Assembly: GCA_963402885.1 (NCBI GenBank)
Contig: OY727099.1
Coordinates: forward strand, 25,377,001 to 25,441,000
DNA length: 64,000 bases
Source: Antedon bifida
Taxonomy: Eukaryota > Echinodermata > Crinoidea > Comatulida > Antedonidae
Reading direction: 5' to 3'
The notes below the pieces were generated by a model that saw only the letters and a program-made list of their open reading frames with translations, was not told the origin of the DNA and did not search any database. Below, one piece after another: positions 12,705 through 24,573 of the stretch. Made by a program: the position numbers and the translations under genes. Each line of letters opens with the position of its first letter. The stretch's first letter is position 1.

Positions 12705-15700
12705 ATGTTTTCTATCGTCAGCTCAAGCAGCAGGGCAACGTGTCGAGCAGTAGGCCAAAGTCGTATTTTATTCGCCGGTGAATTGAGGCATAGAGGGCTC
12801 CAAACTAACATCAGCGGCCTAGCCCACAGAAATAGGTCAAGTAACAATGACACAGCCCATGTTAACAATTTACAGGAAGGCCCTTCTTTAAAAGACTTTA
12901 TAAAGCAAGAAGCATTACAGTATGATACTTTAAATCAACTTGAGAATGATGATGATGATGATACAATACCATATTTATCTACATCTACATTTTCTGGTCA
13001 AAATAGAAAAGGTTTGTAAAAATAAATGGTATGAATTTGTTATATGTATATAATGACTGTAGTTGTAGGTCTAGGCTAGTATTGTTACCAAGAGTTGACT
13101 TCATTGTTAATGCCACGATTAAACTCCTCGCACGTTACTATGATCGCAATGTCATTGACGCGAATATTCTTAATTGGTAAACACATTTTATGCTTATTCC
13201 AAAAATGAATTGTCAAAATAATTCTTTTGAGTGTTTATTTATTAAATATTATGTGAATAAATGTGGTTTTAATATGGCATCATCTCTGTTGATGAACCTA
13301 ACAACAATTTGTGTTTATTTTCTGTTTAGTGTACTGTGAGACTTATGGTTGTCAGATGAATGTTAATGACATGGAGATTGTCTGGTCGATACTAAAAACC
13401 AACAGTTATAAAAAAGTTGATGATGTAAAAGAGGTATGATCTTTATAGGTTTCTATATTCACCCTGTAGTGTTACAACTAGAGGTTCTAGACAGAGTTTT
13501 GACTTAATATTAGTAAAATGTTTTTGCATATGTGGCGTTTCGTATTACTTGAGCTCTTCGGACTCGCTGGTGGACTAACACAAAAACTACAGCCTTTGGG
13601 CAAGTCTAAAGACTGTTTGCCTGTCGATGTATTTTTACGGCGAATTGCGTTGAATTGACACAATTTAACGATTTTACAGGAAAGGGGTAAAAATCAATGT
13701 TAAAAATCGTTGAAATCTGTAATTGAACCGAGTTCAACTTCAACGTTACTTCAACACTATAACGTTACGTCGGCAAGAAAACAAGCTTAACCCCCTCACG
13801 TCCCTTCTTAATAAATCAAACATGTTTTGTTTTTTTCTAGGATATTTAAAACATTGTTTTTCTCTTTGTAGGCAGATGTAATTTTATTAATGACCTGTGC
13901 AATAAGAGAGAATGCAGAAACCAGAATCTGGAATCGATTACAACACTTTCATTCTCTTAAGGAATCAAGGAGAGGAAAACAAGTACCACTAAAGATTGGT
14001 TTACTCGGTGAGAGTAGATACGATGATGTACAGAATATTCCAGAACTAATAAATGTCAAAATTCTTTAAAAATATGGAAATCACTTTTTGTTTAAAACTT
14101 TATTGCACCATCAATGTAGCCCAAATTGTGAGTTGACATGGTTATGTTAAATTAAAATTTGTTACAATATCTGGTTTGTGTTTTGGTCCTTATGTGTTAA
14201 GCTCTGTCTACACTATCAAACAAAAAAATGTGATGTACCCATCTATGGACATGATGATGTCATACCACTACCATTGGTCATACCACTAACATATTTGGGC
14301 AGTTTGATAGTGTAGACAGAGCTTTATGAACATTCTCCAGGTTGTTCAACTTGATTTACTTATATTCTTACAGGATGTATGGCAGAGAGGCTGAAGAAGA
14401 AGATTCTTGATAAAAGTAAAATAATTGATGTGATTGCCGGTCCTGACGCATATAGAGATCTACCTCGGTTACTGGATGTTTCAGAATCTCGTCAAGCTGC
14501 CATTAACACTATGTTATCTATTGATGAGACGTATGCAGACGTGATGCCTGTACGCCTCAACCAAAACTCACCATCTGCATTTGTGTATGTAAACTCAGTC
14601 TTGCGATTTAGAAAACAATGAGAAAAGAAGGAATACATAGCGCAAAAATACATAATTTGGCTTTTATTTTATACTCCTAAACAAACAATTTTGATTTGTT
14701 TAAACTCTAGGTTTAGCAACCACGGAAAGGATGCATATGATAACAATTAAAACATATATTATTGGATTTCTCTTTTTATTCTTCATTAAGCTTACGCTTA
14801 ATGAGGGGTGTTGGAGAGACCATAATAACGAGATAGTTGGTCAAGTTCCATCTGAATACAAATTTTATCTCTTAATGATATAGTTTCCCCTTAAAAAATT
14901 TTAATTTTTGCAAATGTTTTTTTTAATATGCCATTTTAATGTCACATAATAGTTATTAACTTTTAATACCAAAAATTGGATGGAAACAAATTATATACCT
15001 GAAAAACTTTTAAAGATGTAAAACATGAAAAATAAAGATTAATTAAATCAGACTTATTTTTTAGTTTTAATAAAGTTATTCACGTTCGTAGAAAAAAAGC
15101 CGAAAAAATAATGTTTTCACTTACAAAAAGACAAAAACCCAGTGGTTGGCAGCCAATTTGACTATTTTTTGCATTACAGTTTTTTTAGCTAAATCAATTT
15201 TTTTTTCAATCCAATTTTTGGTCAAAGTGGATAACTATTCTATTATGGAACATTCAACAAAAAATGTTTAAGAATTATTTTTTCAGGGTGACAATACATC
15301 TTTACAAAAAGCAAAAAAAAAAGACTTAAAGCCAAAAATTGGAAGTCAATAGGCTTTCAGTTGAATTTAACTGTTTTTTTTGTCTTTTTATATTAGTGAA
15401 AACATTTTTTTCTACGGAAGTGATTAACTTTGTTAAAAATGCTATTCAAGGTCTTTTTTTATTATTAATCTTCAATGTTCATGTTTTTGGGGGACAGTAC
15501 ACCTTCAACCAATGATGTACATTTTACTTGCAGAGTTGAGCAAAACATCTTCCTACTTAAGACTTACTTTACTACTGGTGATAACAATTATCATTTATCT
15601 ATTTATATATATAAACACAATAGGCATAGAACTATTTATATATAAGTATATTGTTTTTATTATCCTTAATTGTAGTTCTATAATGAGAGGTTGTGATAAC

Positions 15701-18700
15701 ATGTGCAGCTACTGTATTGTGCCTTTCACAAGAGGAAGGGAAAGAAGTCGACCTATGACCTCGATTTTAGAAGAGATCAGAGTACTTTCTGAACAGGTGA
15801 AACATTATTACGTGTTGTACATTTCTCAAATATGTCTGTCTATGTTTCTAATAATTATACTGATTTATTGCAGCAACTTTTTGTGAAAAGTTAACATTTT
15901 TTTGTACATTATATTGACGTGATAAAATGATGTTATCATCTTTATCAAATATTACTGAACATGGGGTTTTCAGCTTTCCAACTTCAACATTATCAGACAC
16001 TTCATCAAGAACTTTTATTCATTTTGAACATTCTGTAAACTTTGTACTTTATAGTAGTTTAATTTTACCAATATATACTTCTAATAAATTATACTTGTAC
16101 TAACATATTTGATTTGTCCAATCTGAAATCAACAAGCAATCATCTTCATCTACATTTTGGCCACCATAGTTCAGCTTGATAGAATTGATTAATTCTTTTT
16201 GTACTGTGATTGTCATTGGTGAATTTATGATGTGTTTGCCATCAACTGTCACATCTAATCTACAATCTCCCGGGCTTGTACATTTTCTTGTCAATACATA
16301 TTCTCCGTTTTGTTCTTGAAACTTAGTTTGCTGTGACCATGTTGCATTCAGTTGAGTTGTATCTACTTCACATTCTTTTAGTTTTATTACTTTTATTACA
16401 ATGGTTTCATTTTCTATCACAGATTCCTTTCCTTGTAAAGTTAAATGGTCAGCTGTTGTCACTTTTATTACATTTTCAGGATTGAACTTTTGTAGTTGAA
16501 CAAATTGCTGTTTGATTTGATAAAAGTCAGTTTGTCCGTCATCGATTTGCTGTGTTTTTGGTAAATCATTCATTCTGTCTGTCAGTGCTCTAACTATCAT
16601 TTTACCCGATGCAATTGCTGATACTTCATTGCCTTTTAATATTTGATGAAGTAAATTCAGTTTTGTTTTCATATCAGATATTGTTTTTTTAAATTCATTT
16701 ATTTGTTCACCAATCTCTGTCTTTTTCTCTTCATAAATTGTTTTCACTTGGTTCTTCAGTGCCTCTCCTTTCTTTCTGATTGCCGTAATGGTTTCTTCTA
16801 CACAATCTTCAATATCTTGCAAACAATTTTTCTTATTTTTGTACAGTCCTATGTCAATCTCGTAAACCTCTATTAAGCTCTTTTCTAATTCTGTTGTATA
16901 AGTATTTGCATCCTTTTCTAACTTTGTTGTAGTTTCCTTAAATGTTTTAAATGCTTCTATAATTGCTATTGGCTTTTGTCTCCCTTCACAATCTCTGTGG
17001 CCCAAGATTGTACAATTTACACAGATTGGGTTTTCACAATCCTTGCAGTAAAATTCCAAAGGTTTTTCATGAACCTCGCACTGTGGGGGATGCAATGATG
17101 CAATCTGTATTGAGCTCATTTCTTTCATCTCATTCATTGAGTATAGCTTGTGACTTCTCAAAGCTGGAATTCCTTTATGACTGGCACAACATATGGAACA
17201 TATGTACTCCTTACAATCCTGACAGTAACTTTCCACTTTTTCACCCTTTTCACAAACACATTTCTTTTCAATTTTTTCCAAAAAGTGTTCAACAGTTTCA
17301 AGTATGTTTTTTAGAAATGTGTTTGTGGAAAGCTTTGTAATCCCGCCCTCAGGAATTGGGTAAGTTTTTGAGCATGTTGAACAAGTGAGTGTCCCTTTAG
17401 TTGTCACACATTTTTCTAGACATGTCAAACAGAAGGTGTGTAGACAGTTCAAAGTTTTTGGATCGTTAAGTCGATTTTTGCATATTCCACACTCAAGATG
17501 ATCGTTGATGTCTTCTATAAATGTATTCACCTTACTAACAGCCATCTTGAAATAACCTGTTCACAATCAAATGGCACTTTAGGCAGCAAATCTTGTCAAT
17601 CTCTGGATCGTTGAAGACTTTTATTAGACATGTGACTTAAACCGTCATGCTTCAACCATCTCAAGAATTCTATAATTAGTTATATTATGCATACATATAT
17701 TTGTCATTAAAAAAAAGCTTACCTTCACAACAAAGTCTAGATTGATTAAGTTGTAATTTACACCAATAGTCGCGTTTAATCTAAAAACTTTTGAACATTG
17801 TTAACACACATTTGTTGCTGTATATTCGATGTTGCAATATAATATATTTATATATATACATATAAACAATCCTTGTTTTTCCTTGTTTATATCCTGTTTC
17901 AAACAATGGTTTGACCTTAAAACACAAGTTCCTGTATTGGATAATGCTTATGCTATTTAGTAACATAAACTAAATATATTTTGCCATGTGACTATTAACA
18001 GACTGGACTGTTATTGACCTTAACCTTGTGTCCTAATAAGTCTACATTGAAAGAAGGGTGATGATTATCATCAAACATTATTTTATTGACTTACATACCT
18101 TTAAGGTTATTTAAAATAAGTAGACTACCTTAATACAGAACTTTTATGCAAATTAGCTAACATGATCCAGGTTAATTAATGCACCTTAATTTCTTTACCA
18201 AAGATTATAAATTGGTAGCAACTTACATCATAGTTTTTTATTTTACAGGGCATAAAAGAGGTAACTCTGGTGTAGTTTGCTGATAGATTAATCAAATAGT
18301 TTTAGTAATTCAGTATTTGTAATGCTTTGGTGGTAGACAGATTTATTTCAGCAATTGTTGGCTGATGTGAAATGATGCATAATCCTTTTGCCCATATTTC
18401 TCTAATATAGTACCTGTAGCTGTAAGGATTTTATAGAGGGTGCTCGAAACCATTTTGAAAAGTGTTATTGTTATAGAGTGATTGATTTTCATGGTTCATA
18501 GATTATTGCAGTTTTAGTAATTGAATAACTTCATTGTTTTATCATGATAATCTATTACAGACATTTTTCATGGCTAATGTGAAATGTTACCTTTTGCCCA
18601 TTTTGTTTCACCAATCACTTTTATGAATTTACCATCTTTATGATTTAAGAGTTGTACATTGTATCGACATGATACAATAATGTATCATATTTATCAACTA

Positions 18701-21180
18701 CTACTACTGCTTGTGGGTATTTCAGCTTTCCAACTTCATCGAAAACTTTAATATAGTTTTTCATCATTATCGGTGAGTTTTAATCCGTGATATGATGTTA
18801 ACATGAGGATATGTCCTTGGTTTGTAAAAGCTCTGTCAATAGGTCAGTTGTTTCAAGGTTAGATTATAACATATAATTATCTTACATTTTTTTCAAAAAC
18901 CAAAAAAAAAACAAGTTTTTTAATAAAAATTTGGTCAATATGTTGATTAATGTCACACACTTTAACACATTTTTCTAACAGGGAGTATAAATTATCCATA
19001 ATTTCTATTACAGGGCGTGAAAGAGGTGACATTACTTGGACAGAATGTTAACAGCTATCGTGATGTATCTGAAGATGTATATTATTCCAAAGAAAATGCA
19101 GTTGATACAATTGCGAAAGGTTTCAGTACGATATATAAGCCTAAAGTTGGTGGTTTACGCTTTGCAGATCTTCTTGATAAAGTCTCACTTGTTGACCCAG
19201 AAATGAGGATAAGATTTACTTCTCCGCATCCTAAAGATTTCCCAGATGAGGTAAACAGATCTTATTCAAGACAAATTTCAGATTAACATTTGTATCAATT
19301 AAAAACTGCTCTTACTCTTTTATTACATCCTTTAAAAATGGAATTGATAGATGAATTGTCAAAAGAAATTGAATATATCTCGAGTTAAAATAAAAGTGAC
19401 CATAATGGTTGTCACTCCTGACCAAGTAGTTTAGGAGATCTATTTCCAAATAAAGGAATTCTATTTCCAAATAAAGAAATTATTTTTTTTCCAAATAAAG
19501 AAGTTCTATTTCCAAATAAAAAAATTCTAGTTTTCATTTCCATACTTAACAAGTAAAGGTAAAATTACCAAGATAAATAGAGATTTATTTATTCCAATAG
19601 AATTAATGTTCAGAAATATTTGTAATAAATATTTGTCCTCTTGTCAGGTACTTGATGTAATAAAGGATCGTCCCAATATTTGTAATCACCTACATCTACC
19701 AGCTCAGAGCGGTAACTCAGATGTACTTCATAGAATGAGAAGAGGGTAAATAATCATCTTTGTTTGCAATATTTAAATAGCCACAGTAGCCACGAGTACG
19801 GTTGGTAAGGTTTCAACCTGACCACTTTTTGACAGACATCTTTGCCAACACTGTAACTTCCACAGGAGATTCTTCCCTTTTTTTGCGACCACCACCGCAC
19901 CACTTTCATTCTTGGGTTATAGCATGAATAGAATCCGTCCTTAAACTCAACAACCACCTAAAAGTTTAAATATTTTGCTGTTAATTTCAGGTATACTCGT
20001 GAAGCCTATCTTGATCTTGTAGAACATGTGAGGGAGGTGTTGCCTAATGTTTCGTTGACAAGTGACTTTATCACAGGATTTTGTGGTGAAACAGAAGAGG
20101 AACATCAGGACACGTTGTCACTGCTTCAACAAGTCAACTACAACTATGCATTTCTCTTTGCTTATAGTATGCGACAGGTAATACACTCTTTATCGAAAAA
20201 ATTACCACCTTTACGTAATCTACTCAATCACTGAACCTCACTGTAATTATACAAAATTATACAACTTCATGTTTAAATTACTTGTTAGAAAACACATGCC
20301 TACCATCGAATGAAGGACGACGTCCCGGAGGAGATTAAAAAAATAAGATTAAATGAAATAATAAAAGTGACAAGAGAATCAATGAAGAAAGTAAATGAAG
20401 AATTTGTAGGAAGACAGGAATTGGTGCTAATTGAAGGGGTAAAGTTTTATCATGTTAAATTATTCGATCAAAATCAAGTTGGTACAGAGAATGTGCTTTA
20501 CTAATTTCTAAACTTTTTTTAATTGAAATAATTTTTAATAATTTTTATTATTATTTCTTATTAACAGAAAAGTAAGAGATCAGAAGATGATTTTGCAGGA
20601 CGTATTGACGCAAACACAAAAGTTATCATATCGGATAAAATTATTCCAGAAAGCGAAACGTCTGCTCATGCGCAACAAATAAGTGTTGGTGACTTCATTG
20701 CTGTTCAAGTAATTTTTTATTTTATTTCATAGTTAAATGTCATAGGTGCATGTCAAAGGTGCATGTCAAAGGTCAATGTCAAGAATGTTCTTCACTCCTA
20801 GTTACTGTGTTGTAAGACATTTATTTCATTTCATTCATTTATTCTTTATTTTGTAATCAGTAACATATAAAAAAGTATAACATATAATAAAAAGCTCTTT
20901 ATATACAGTACAATACAAAAATACAATATAATCAAAAATAACGTGTTGAATGTTAAGGTAGCAATTTAAAAAAAAGAAAATTAATTTATTCTTAATTTTT
21001 ACAGTTAGTGCTTTCAATACAAGTACTCCGTACAAAACTTAAAACCATTGATTTTCTATTATTTTCCAGATCACAGATTCCAATTCACAGGTTTTAAAAG
21101 GAAAAGCACTTTACCACAGTAGCTGCTCAACTTTTGCAACAACAGAAAAAGAAAGGAAATTTGCACATGGACAATTATAG
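12705..21180 (+). CDS. CDK5RAP1: CDK5RAP1, mitochondrial tRNA methylthiotransferase
   Basis: Radical-SAM enzyme of the MiaB family that adds a 2-methylthio group to isopentenyladenosine at position 37 of mitochondrial tRNAs. Eleven exons with GT/AG borders: 12705-13011, 13330-13433, 13872-14007, 14374-14584, 15676-15796, 19014-19250, 19648-19745, 19991-20177, 20289-20438, 20568-20708, 21070-21180; total 1803 nt, 600 aa plus stop, the usual length. The N terminus is Arg/Ser-rich without acids, fitting a mitochondrial presequence. The MTTase domain (about 103-245) keeps its three iron-sulfur cysteines: [19 protein letters not shown] and LGCMAERL, the last across an exon junction. Exon 5 carries the radical-SAM motif [20 protein letters not shown]. 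Exons 6-8 hold [18 protein letters not shown] and [15 protein letters not shown]. Exons 9-11 form the C-terminal TRAM-like region. A possible AATAAA signal is at 21484. Intron 5 houses an antisense TRIM gene. Confidence 0.95.
14197..14326. mobile_element. MITE, CTCTGTCTACACTATCAAAC family, complete
   Basis: A short element of about 122 bp inside CDK5RAP1 intron 3 has both terminal inverted repeats: GCTCTGTCTACACTATCAAA on the left and its reverse complement on the right. TTAA precedes it and TTTA follows, a near-match to a TTAA target duplication. No coding capacity. Confidence 0.85.
15040..15510. mobile_element. Two abutting MITE halves, GTATTGTCCCCC family
   Basis: The plus-oriented part ends with GTGACAATACATC near 15300. 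The following part is in reverse orientation and ends with TTTTTGGGGGACAGTACACC near 15508, the complement of the family's left end. Internal blocks (TAGTTTTAATAAAGTTATTC and CCAATTTTTGGTCAAAGTGG) match the complete copy at 33.0-33.3k. It lies in CDK5RAP1 intron 4, just before exon 5. Confidence 0.7.
15885..16099 (-). pseudogene. Decayed NHL tail of TRIM-A
   Basis: Minus-strand remnants of NHL coding sequence follow the TRIM-A stop. Blocks matching intact TRIM genes include GTTATCATCTTTATCAA, TCATCAAGAACTTTTATT and TCATTTTGAACATTCTGTAA (plus-strand reading). The middle of the propeller is missing and no frame runs through. The original TRIM-A therefore had a full NHL tail that has since been lost. 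Confidence 0.75.
16100..17545 (-). CDS. TRIM-A: RING/B-box/coiled-coil/filamin protein, NHL tail lost
   Basis: TRIM-type E3 ubiquitin ligase candidate of 481 aa, lying entirely within CDK5RAP1 intron 5 on the opposite strand. Order: RING (about 18-63; [31 protein letters not shown]), B-box 1 (about 95-135), B-box 2 (about 152-195; [15 protein letters not shown]), coiled coil (about 200-330), filamin-like repeat (about 365-455; [16 protein letters not shown]), then only the first residues of an NHL region before the stop. Family members here run to 673-704 aa, so about 200 residues are missing. An acceptor AG at 17557-17558 lies 11 nt before the ATG, implying an upstream noncoding exon; a candidate donor (GAAG/GTAAGC) ends at 17723. 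A RING-filamin protein without its propeller could be expressed, or this is an early pseudogene. Confidence 0.75.
   Translation of the reverse strand: MAVSKVNTFIEDINDHLECGICKNRLNDPKTLNCLHTFCLTCLEKCVTTKGTLTCSTCSKTYPIPEGGITKLSTNTFLKNILETVEHFLEKIEKKCVCEKGEKVESYCQDCKEYICSICCASHKGIPALRSHKLYSMNEMKEMSSIQIASLHPPQCEVHEKPLEFYCKDCENPICVNCTILGHRDCEGRQKPIAIIEAFKTFKETTTKLEKDANTYTTELEKSLIEVYEIDIGLYKNKKNCLQDIEDCVEETITAIRKKGEALKNQVKTIYEEKKTEIGEQINEFKKTISDMKTKLNLLHQILKGNEVSAIASGKMIVRALTDRMNDLPKTQQIDDGQTDFYQIKQQFVQLQKFNPENVIKVTTADHLTLQGKESVIENETIVIKVIKLKECEVDTTQLNATWSQQTKFQEQNGEYVLTRKCTSPGDCRLDVTVDGKHIINSPMTITVQKELINSIKLNYGGQNVDEDDCLLISDWTNQIC
18243..18845. pseudogene. TRIM NHL relics plus a CDK5RAP1 exon-6 fragment
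   Basis: Three fossils lie in CDK5RAP1 intron 5. At 18243-18270 the plus strand reads as an acceptor and the first 22 bases of exon 6 (compare 19008-19035: ACAGGGCGTGAAAGAGGT). At about 18300-18395 and 18430-18840 the minus strand holds two copies of the TRIM C-terminal region, with plus-strand blocks such as TTTCACCAATCACTTTTATG, TTTATCAACTACTACTACTG and CCTTGGTTTGTAAAAG. No reading frame survives. They show a local tandem duplication that included both the TRIM tail and the start of exon 6. Confidence 0.7.
19438..19530. repeat. Minisatellite, about 21-bp unit
   Basis: Four imperfect copies of a unit containing CTATTTCCAAATAAAGAAAT lie in CDK5RAP1 intron 6. No function proposed. Confidence 0.8.
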
Positions 21181-21726
21181 TAGGTTTTATTTTATTACAA
21201 ATGTAATTTAATTCAACAGTTAACCCTACATATTTTTTAAATGTCTTTCTTTCATGCAATTAAACCTATCCATTCATGATTTTCTATTTAAATTGTTGTT
21301 TTTTCAGATATCTTATACATTTGTTACTTCAATTTAATCTTAAAAGTTGACCAGAACTGGTACCTTTTAACAGCCTACTTGGTGTATTCAGAAGCTAGGT
21401 TCAGATTGCTTTGTTTGCTTCATACGTGATATGAAGGATCATTACTTTCTATAAATGACGTTGAACCTCTATATGTTCTTGACAATAAATGAAAGATAAA
21501 CTTCCACTAATGATTTGTTTTCTTGTATGAATTATACTGTTTTATTCAAGTTTAGTATGATTTTTTTCTGTGTCTGGTTTTGGGATGGAGATAAAATAAT
21601 CTGAGCTTCTTTGAGTTTAAAAATCAAAATAAACACACAAACAATAGTTTGTAATAAGAAAGTATAATCATTTTTGGAAATGCATTTTTTTAAGTGACAT
21701 TTTCAGATATTATTATTATTCATGAA

Positions 21727-22080
21727 GGTGTATTGTCCCCCAAAAATATGAAAAATGAAGGTTAATAAAAAAAAGACTTTGAATAGGCCATTTTGTAGTT
21801 TTAATCAAGTTAATCATTTCCATAGGAAAAAAAACATTATGAAAGACAAATCCAATTTTTCGGCAAAGTGAATAACTATTTTGGGGCATTAAAATGGCAT
21901 ATTCAACAAACAATATATCTTTAATTGTAAGAATAAACTTAAACTGTTTCACATAGCAAAGAATTATTAAGAATTTGTATTCTTTCAAAATCACATTCCT
22001 AGTTAAACACTGAATTGTTGAAAAAATTAATGAAATATTGAAATACAAAAAAAAAATTGTTTTAAAATACCATCGTAATG
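21727..22080. mobile_element. MITE copy, GTATTGTCCCCC family
   Basis: The left end reads GGTGTATTGTCCCCCAAAAA followed by ATGAAAAATGAAGGTTAAT, as in the complete copy at 33.0k. Internal blocks match (CATTTTGTAGTTTTAATCAA, GTGAATAACTATT), but the right terminal repeat is not clear. The rest of 21181-22551 is the CDK5RAP1 3' UTR followed by AT-rich sequence with no gene seen. Confidence 0.65.
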
Positions 22081-22551
22081 TAGAGCAGTATTGTTTGTAT
22101 GCCCCACAAGACTATTAGAATCAAAATAAGGTAATACATTGAAGTATAAAATATGTAAACAGTTTATTAAATTTCAAATATCCACTCAATGTACTATACA
22201 TAATCTTTAAACACGAATCTCTAAACCCATGGTGTGCCCTACACCTCCCGTCAATACAAGTATTTGAAAAAAGGTATACACATTCCTGTGATAACCGTTA
22301 CAATTGCAAAAACACATATTATTTTTATCAACTACAGTATTACCACTTAATTATCGATATTGCCATTCATTATAATAGAAAATATGAATGAATGAAATAC
22401 ATTATAATAAACACAAGTAATACAGTACAGAAAAAATATAGTAGTCTACCTGGCAGCTGAAATGAATTTTAGAGAGTGTGCTCTGTACCATTGGAAACTA
22501 AAGTGTTATTTTCAACTGTTCATTATTGCAAAGTTTTAGTATTTCAATATA

Positions 22552-24573
22552 TTAGTAATTCAATATCTTCAATTTTTTGTAACTTATTGCAGCAATTTTC
22601 CGTGGCTGATGGGAAATGATACATATTGCTAAGGAACATTTTGCTTCATCAATTTCTTTAATGAAATGACCATCTTTATTGCAGAGTTGTACATTGTAAT
22701 CACTTGATATAATGATGTTATTATCTTTATCAACTACTACTGCAGTCTGTTTTGTATCAAAACCACAAATTGGTACATCAAGATGTTTGATTAAAACTCC
22801 ATTATTATCGGTCAGTTGTAATCCATGTTGTGACGTTAATATGAGAATCTGTCTTTGGTTTGTAGAAGTGACATCTATGATACTTGTATCAGGTTGTGAC
22901 CATCTATTGATAACCTGACCATTACCAATGTTAAATACCACTGTACCATTGTCACCATCAGCTACATAGACAACATTTGATTCCTCATCTACATGGATAC
23001 CTCTTGGATTTTTTAATTCTTCTTGACCAAATGTTTTAACCACCTCACCATGCATATTGCATATGGTAATGCACTCCTTACCACTGCACTCCTTACCACT
23101 GAATGTTATGTCACCATTTTTCATTTTGAACATTCTGTTAACTATTGTACCTTTTGGTAGTTTAATTTTACCAATGCGTTCTCCTGATGTGTTATACTTA
23201 AGTATTTTATTTGTCAAACATGAAACCAGCAAGCAATCATCTTCATACTTAAGTACATCTTGACCAAGAAGGTCTAGTTTGATAGATTTTAACAATTCTT
23301 TTTCTACTGTTATTGTCTTCGGTGAATTTATAATGTCTTTGCCATCAACTGTCACATCTAATCTACAAACTCCTGGGCTTGTAACATATTTTTCCAATAT
23401 ATATTTTCCTTTTTTTTCTTTAAACTTAACTTTTTCCTGCTCATGCTGTGTAGACCATGTTGCATTCAGTTGAGTTGCATCTACTTTACATTTATGTAGT
23501 TTTCTTACATTTACTACAATGGTTTCATTTTCTATCACAGATGCATTTCCTTGTAATGTTAGATAGTCAGCAGTTGTCACATTTTTCGCATTTTCTGTGG
23601 CGATCTGTTGTAGTTCAACTAATTGCTGTTTGATTTGGCAAAAGTGAATTTGTCCATCGTCAATTGGCTGTTTTTTTGGTAAATCATTCATTTTACTTGA
23701 TTTCCTTGATGATGCTTCATTGCCTTTCAATAATTGATGAAGATAATCAAGTTTTGTGTTCACATCAGCAACTGTTTTATTTAATTCTTTTGTTTGTTCA
23801 TCGATCTCTGTCTTTTTTATTTTATAAATTGTTTTCACTTGCTTCTCCATTGCCTCTCCATTCCTTTTGATTGTCTTGATGGTTTCTTGTACATACTCTT
23901 CAATATCTTGCAGACAATTTGATTCATTTTTATCCAGTTCTGTATCAATCTCATGAATTTCTTTTAAGCTGTTTTCTAATTTTTTAGAAGTATTCATAAA
24001 TATTTGAAATGCTTCTGAAATTGCTATTGGCTTTGCTGTAGCTTTACAACCTCTGTGACCCGAAGTTGTACAACTCTCACAGATCGGGTGATCACAATCT
24101 TTGCAGTAAAATTTAAAATGTTCACTGTGGGCCTCACACTGTGGGGGATATAATGATGCAATCTGCATTGAGCTCATTTCTTTCATGGAATGCAACTTGT
24201 GATTTCTCAAATTTGGAATTCCTTTGTGACTAGCACAACAAATGAAACATATGTACTCTTTACAATCCTGACAGTAACTTTCTACTTTTTCACCCATCCC
24301 ACAAACACAATTCTGTGCATCTTTCTCCAAAAGTTCAGTTTCTAAAATGGTGTTTAGAAACGTGTTCGGTGCAAGCTTGTGAAGACCGCCCTCTGGAATT
24401 GGATATGTTTCGCAGCATGTTGGACAAGTGAGTGTCCCTTTTTTTTTCACCCATTTTTCTAGACATGTCATACAGAAGGTGTGGAGACAAGTTAAAGTTC
24501 TTGGATCATTAAGTTGATCAGTGCATATGCTACACTGAGTGAGATCATTGATGTCCGGCTTACTGGCAGCCAT
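22552..24573 (-). CDS. TRIM-B: RING/B-box/coiled-coil/filamin/NHL protein
   Basis: Intact 673-aa TRIM of the TRIM2/3/71-like layout, expected to be a RING E3 ubiquitin ligase with a target-binding beta-propeller. RING about 14-60 (CSICTDQLNDPRTL, CLHTFCMTCLEKWV, CPTCCETYPIP), B-box 1 about 90-130, B-box 2 about 145-185 (CEAHSEHFKFYCKDC), coiled coil to about 290, filamin-like repeat about 325-415, NHL repeats about 420-673 (GIHVDEESNVVYVADG, AVVVDKDNNIIISS). The coding sequence is one exon. The first ATG is at 24573; a good acceptor (TTTACAG) at 24585-24590 puts the exon start 11 nt upstream, in frame and in phase 1. It could therefore serve as the last exon of a longer transcript starting in the death-fold gene 1.2 kb upstream on the same strand. 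Confidence 0.88.
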   Translation of the reverse strand: MAASKPDINDLTQCSICTDQLNDPRTLTCLHTFCMTCLEKWVKKKGTLTCPTCCETYPIPEGGLHKLAPNTFLNTILETELLEKDAQNCVCGMGEKVESYCQDCKEYICFICCASHKGIPNLRNHKLHSMKEMSSMQIASLYPPQCEAHSEHFKFYCKDCDHPICESCTTSGHRGCKATAKPIAISEAFQIFMNTSKKLENSLKEIHEIDTELDKNESNCLQDIEEYVQETIKTIKRNGEAMEKQVKTIYKIKKTEIDEQTKELNKTVADVNTKLDYLHQLLKGNEASSRKSSKMNDLPKKQPIDDGQIHFCQIKQQLVELQQIATENAKNVTTADYLTLQGNASVIENETIVVNVRKLHKCKVDATQLNATWSTQHEQEKVKFKEKKGKYILEKYVTSPGVCRLDVTVDGKDIINSPKTITVEKELLKSIKLDLLGQDVLKYEDDCLLVSCLTNKILKYNTSGERIGKIKLPKGTIVNRMFKMKNGDITFSGKECSGKECITICNMHGEVVKTFGQEELKNPRGIHVDEESNVVYVADGDNGTVVFNIGNGQVINRWSQPDTSIIDVTSTNQRQILILTSQHGLQLTDNNGVLIKHLDVPICGFDTKQTAVVVDKDNNIIISSDYNVQLCNKDGHFIKEIDEAKCSLAICIISHQPRKIAAISYKKLKILNY

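Noticed and set aside
15512-15886. 124-aa plus-strand open frame containing the CDK5RAP1 radical-SAM motif
   Set aside because: It is exon 5 translated through into both introns; real borders are 15676 and 15796.
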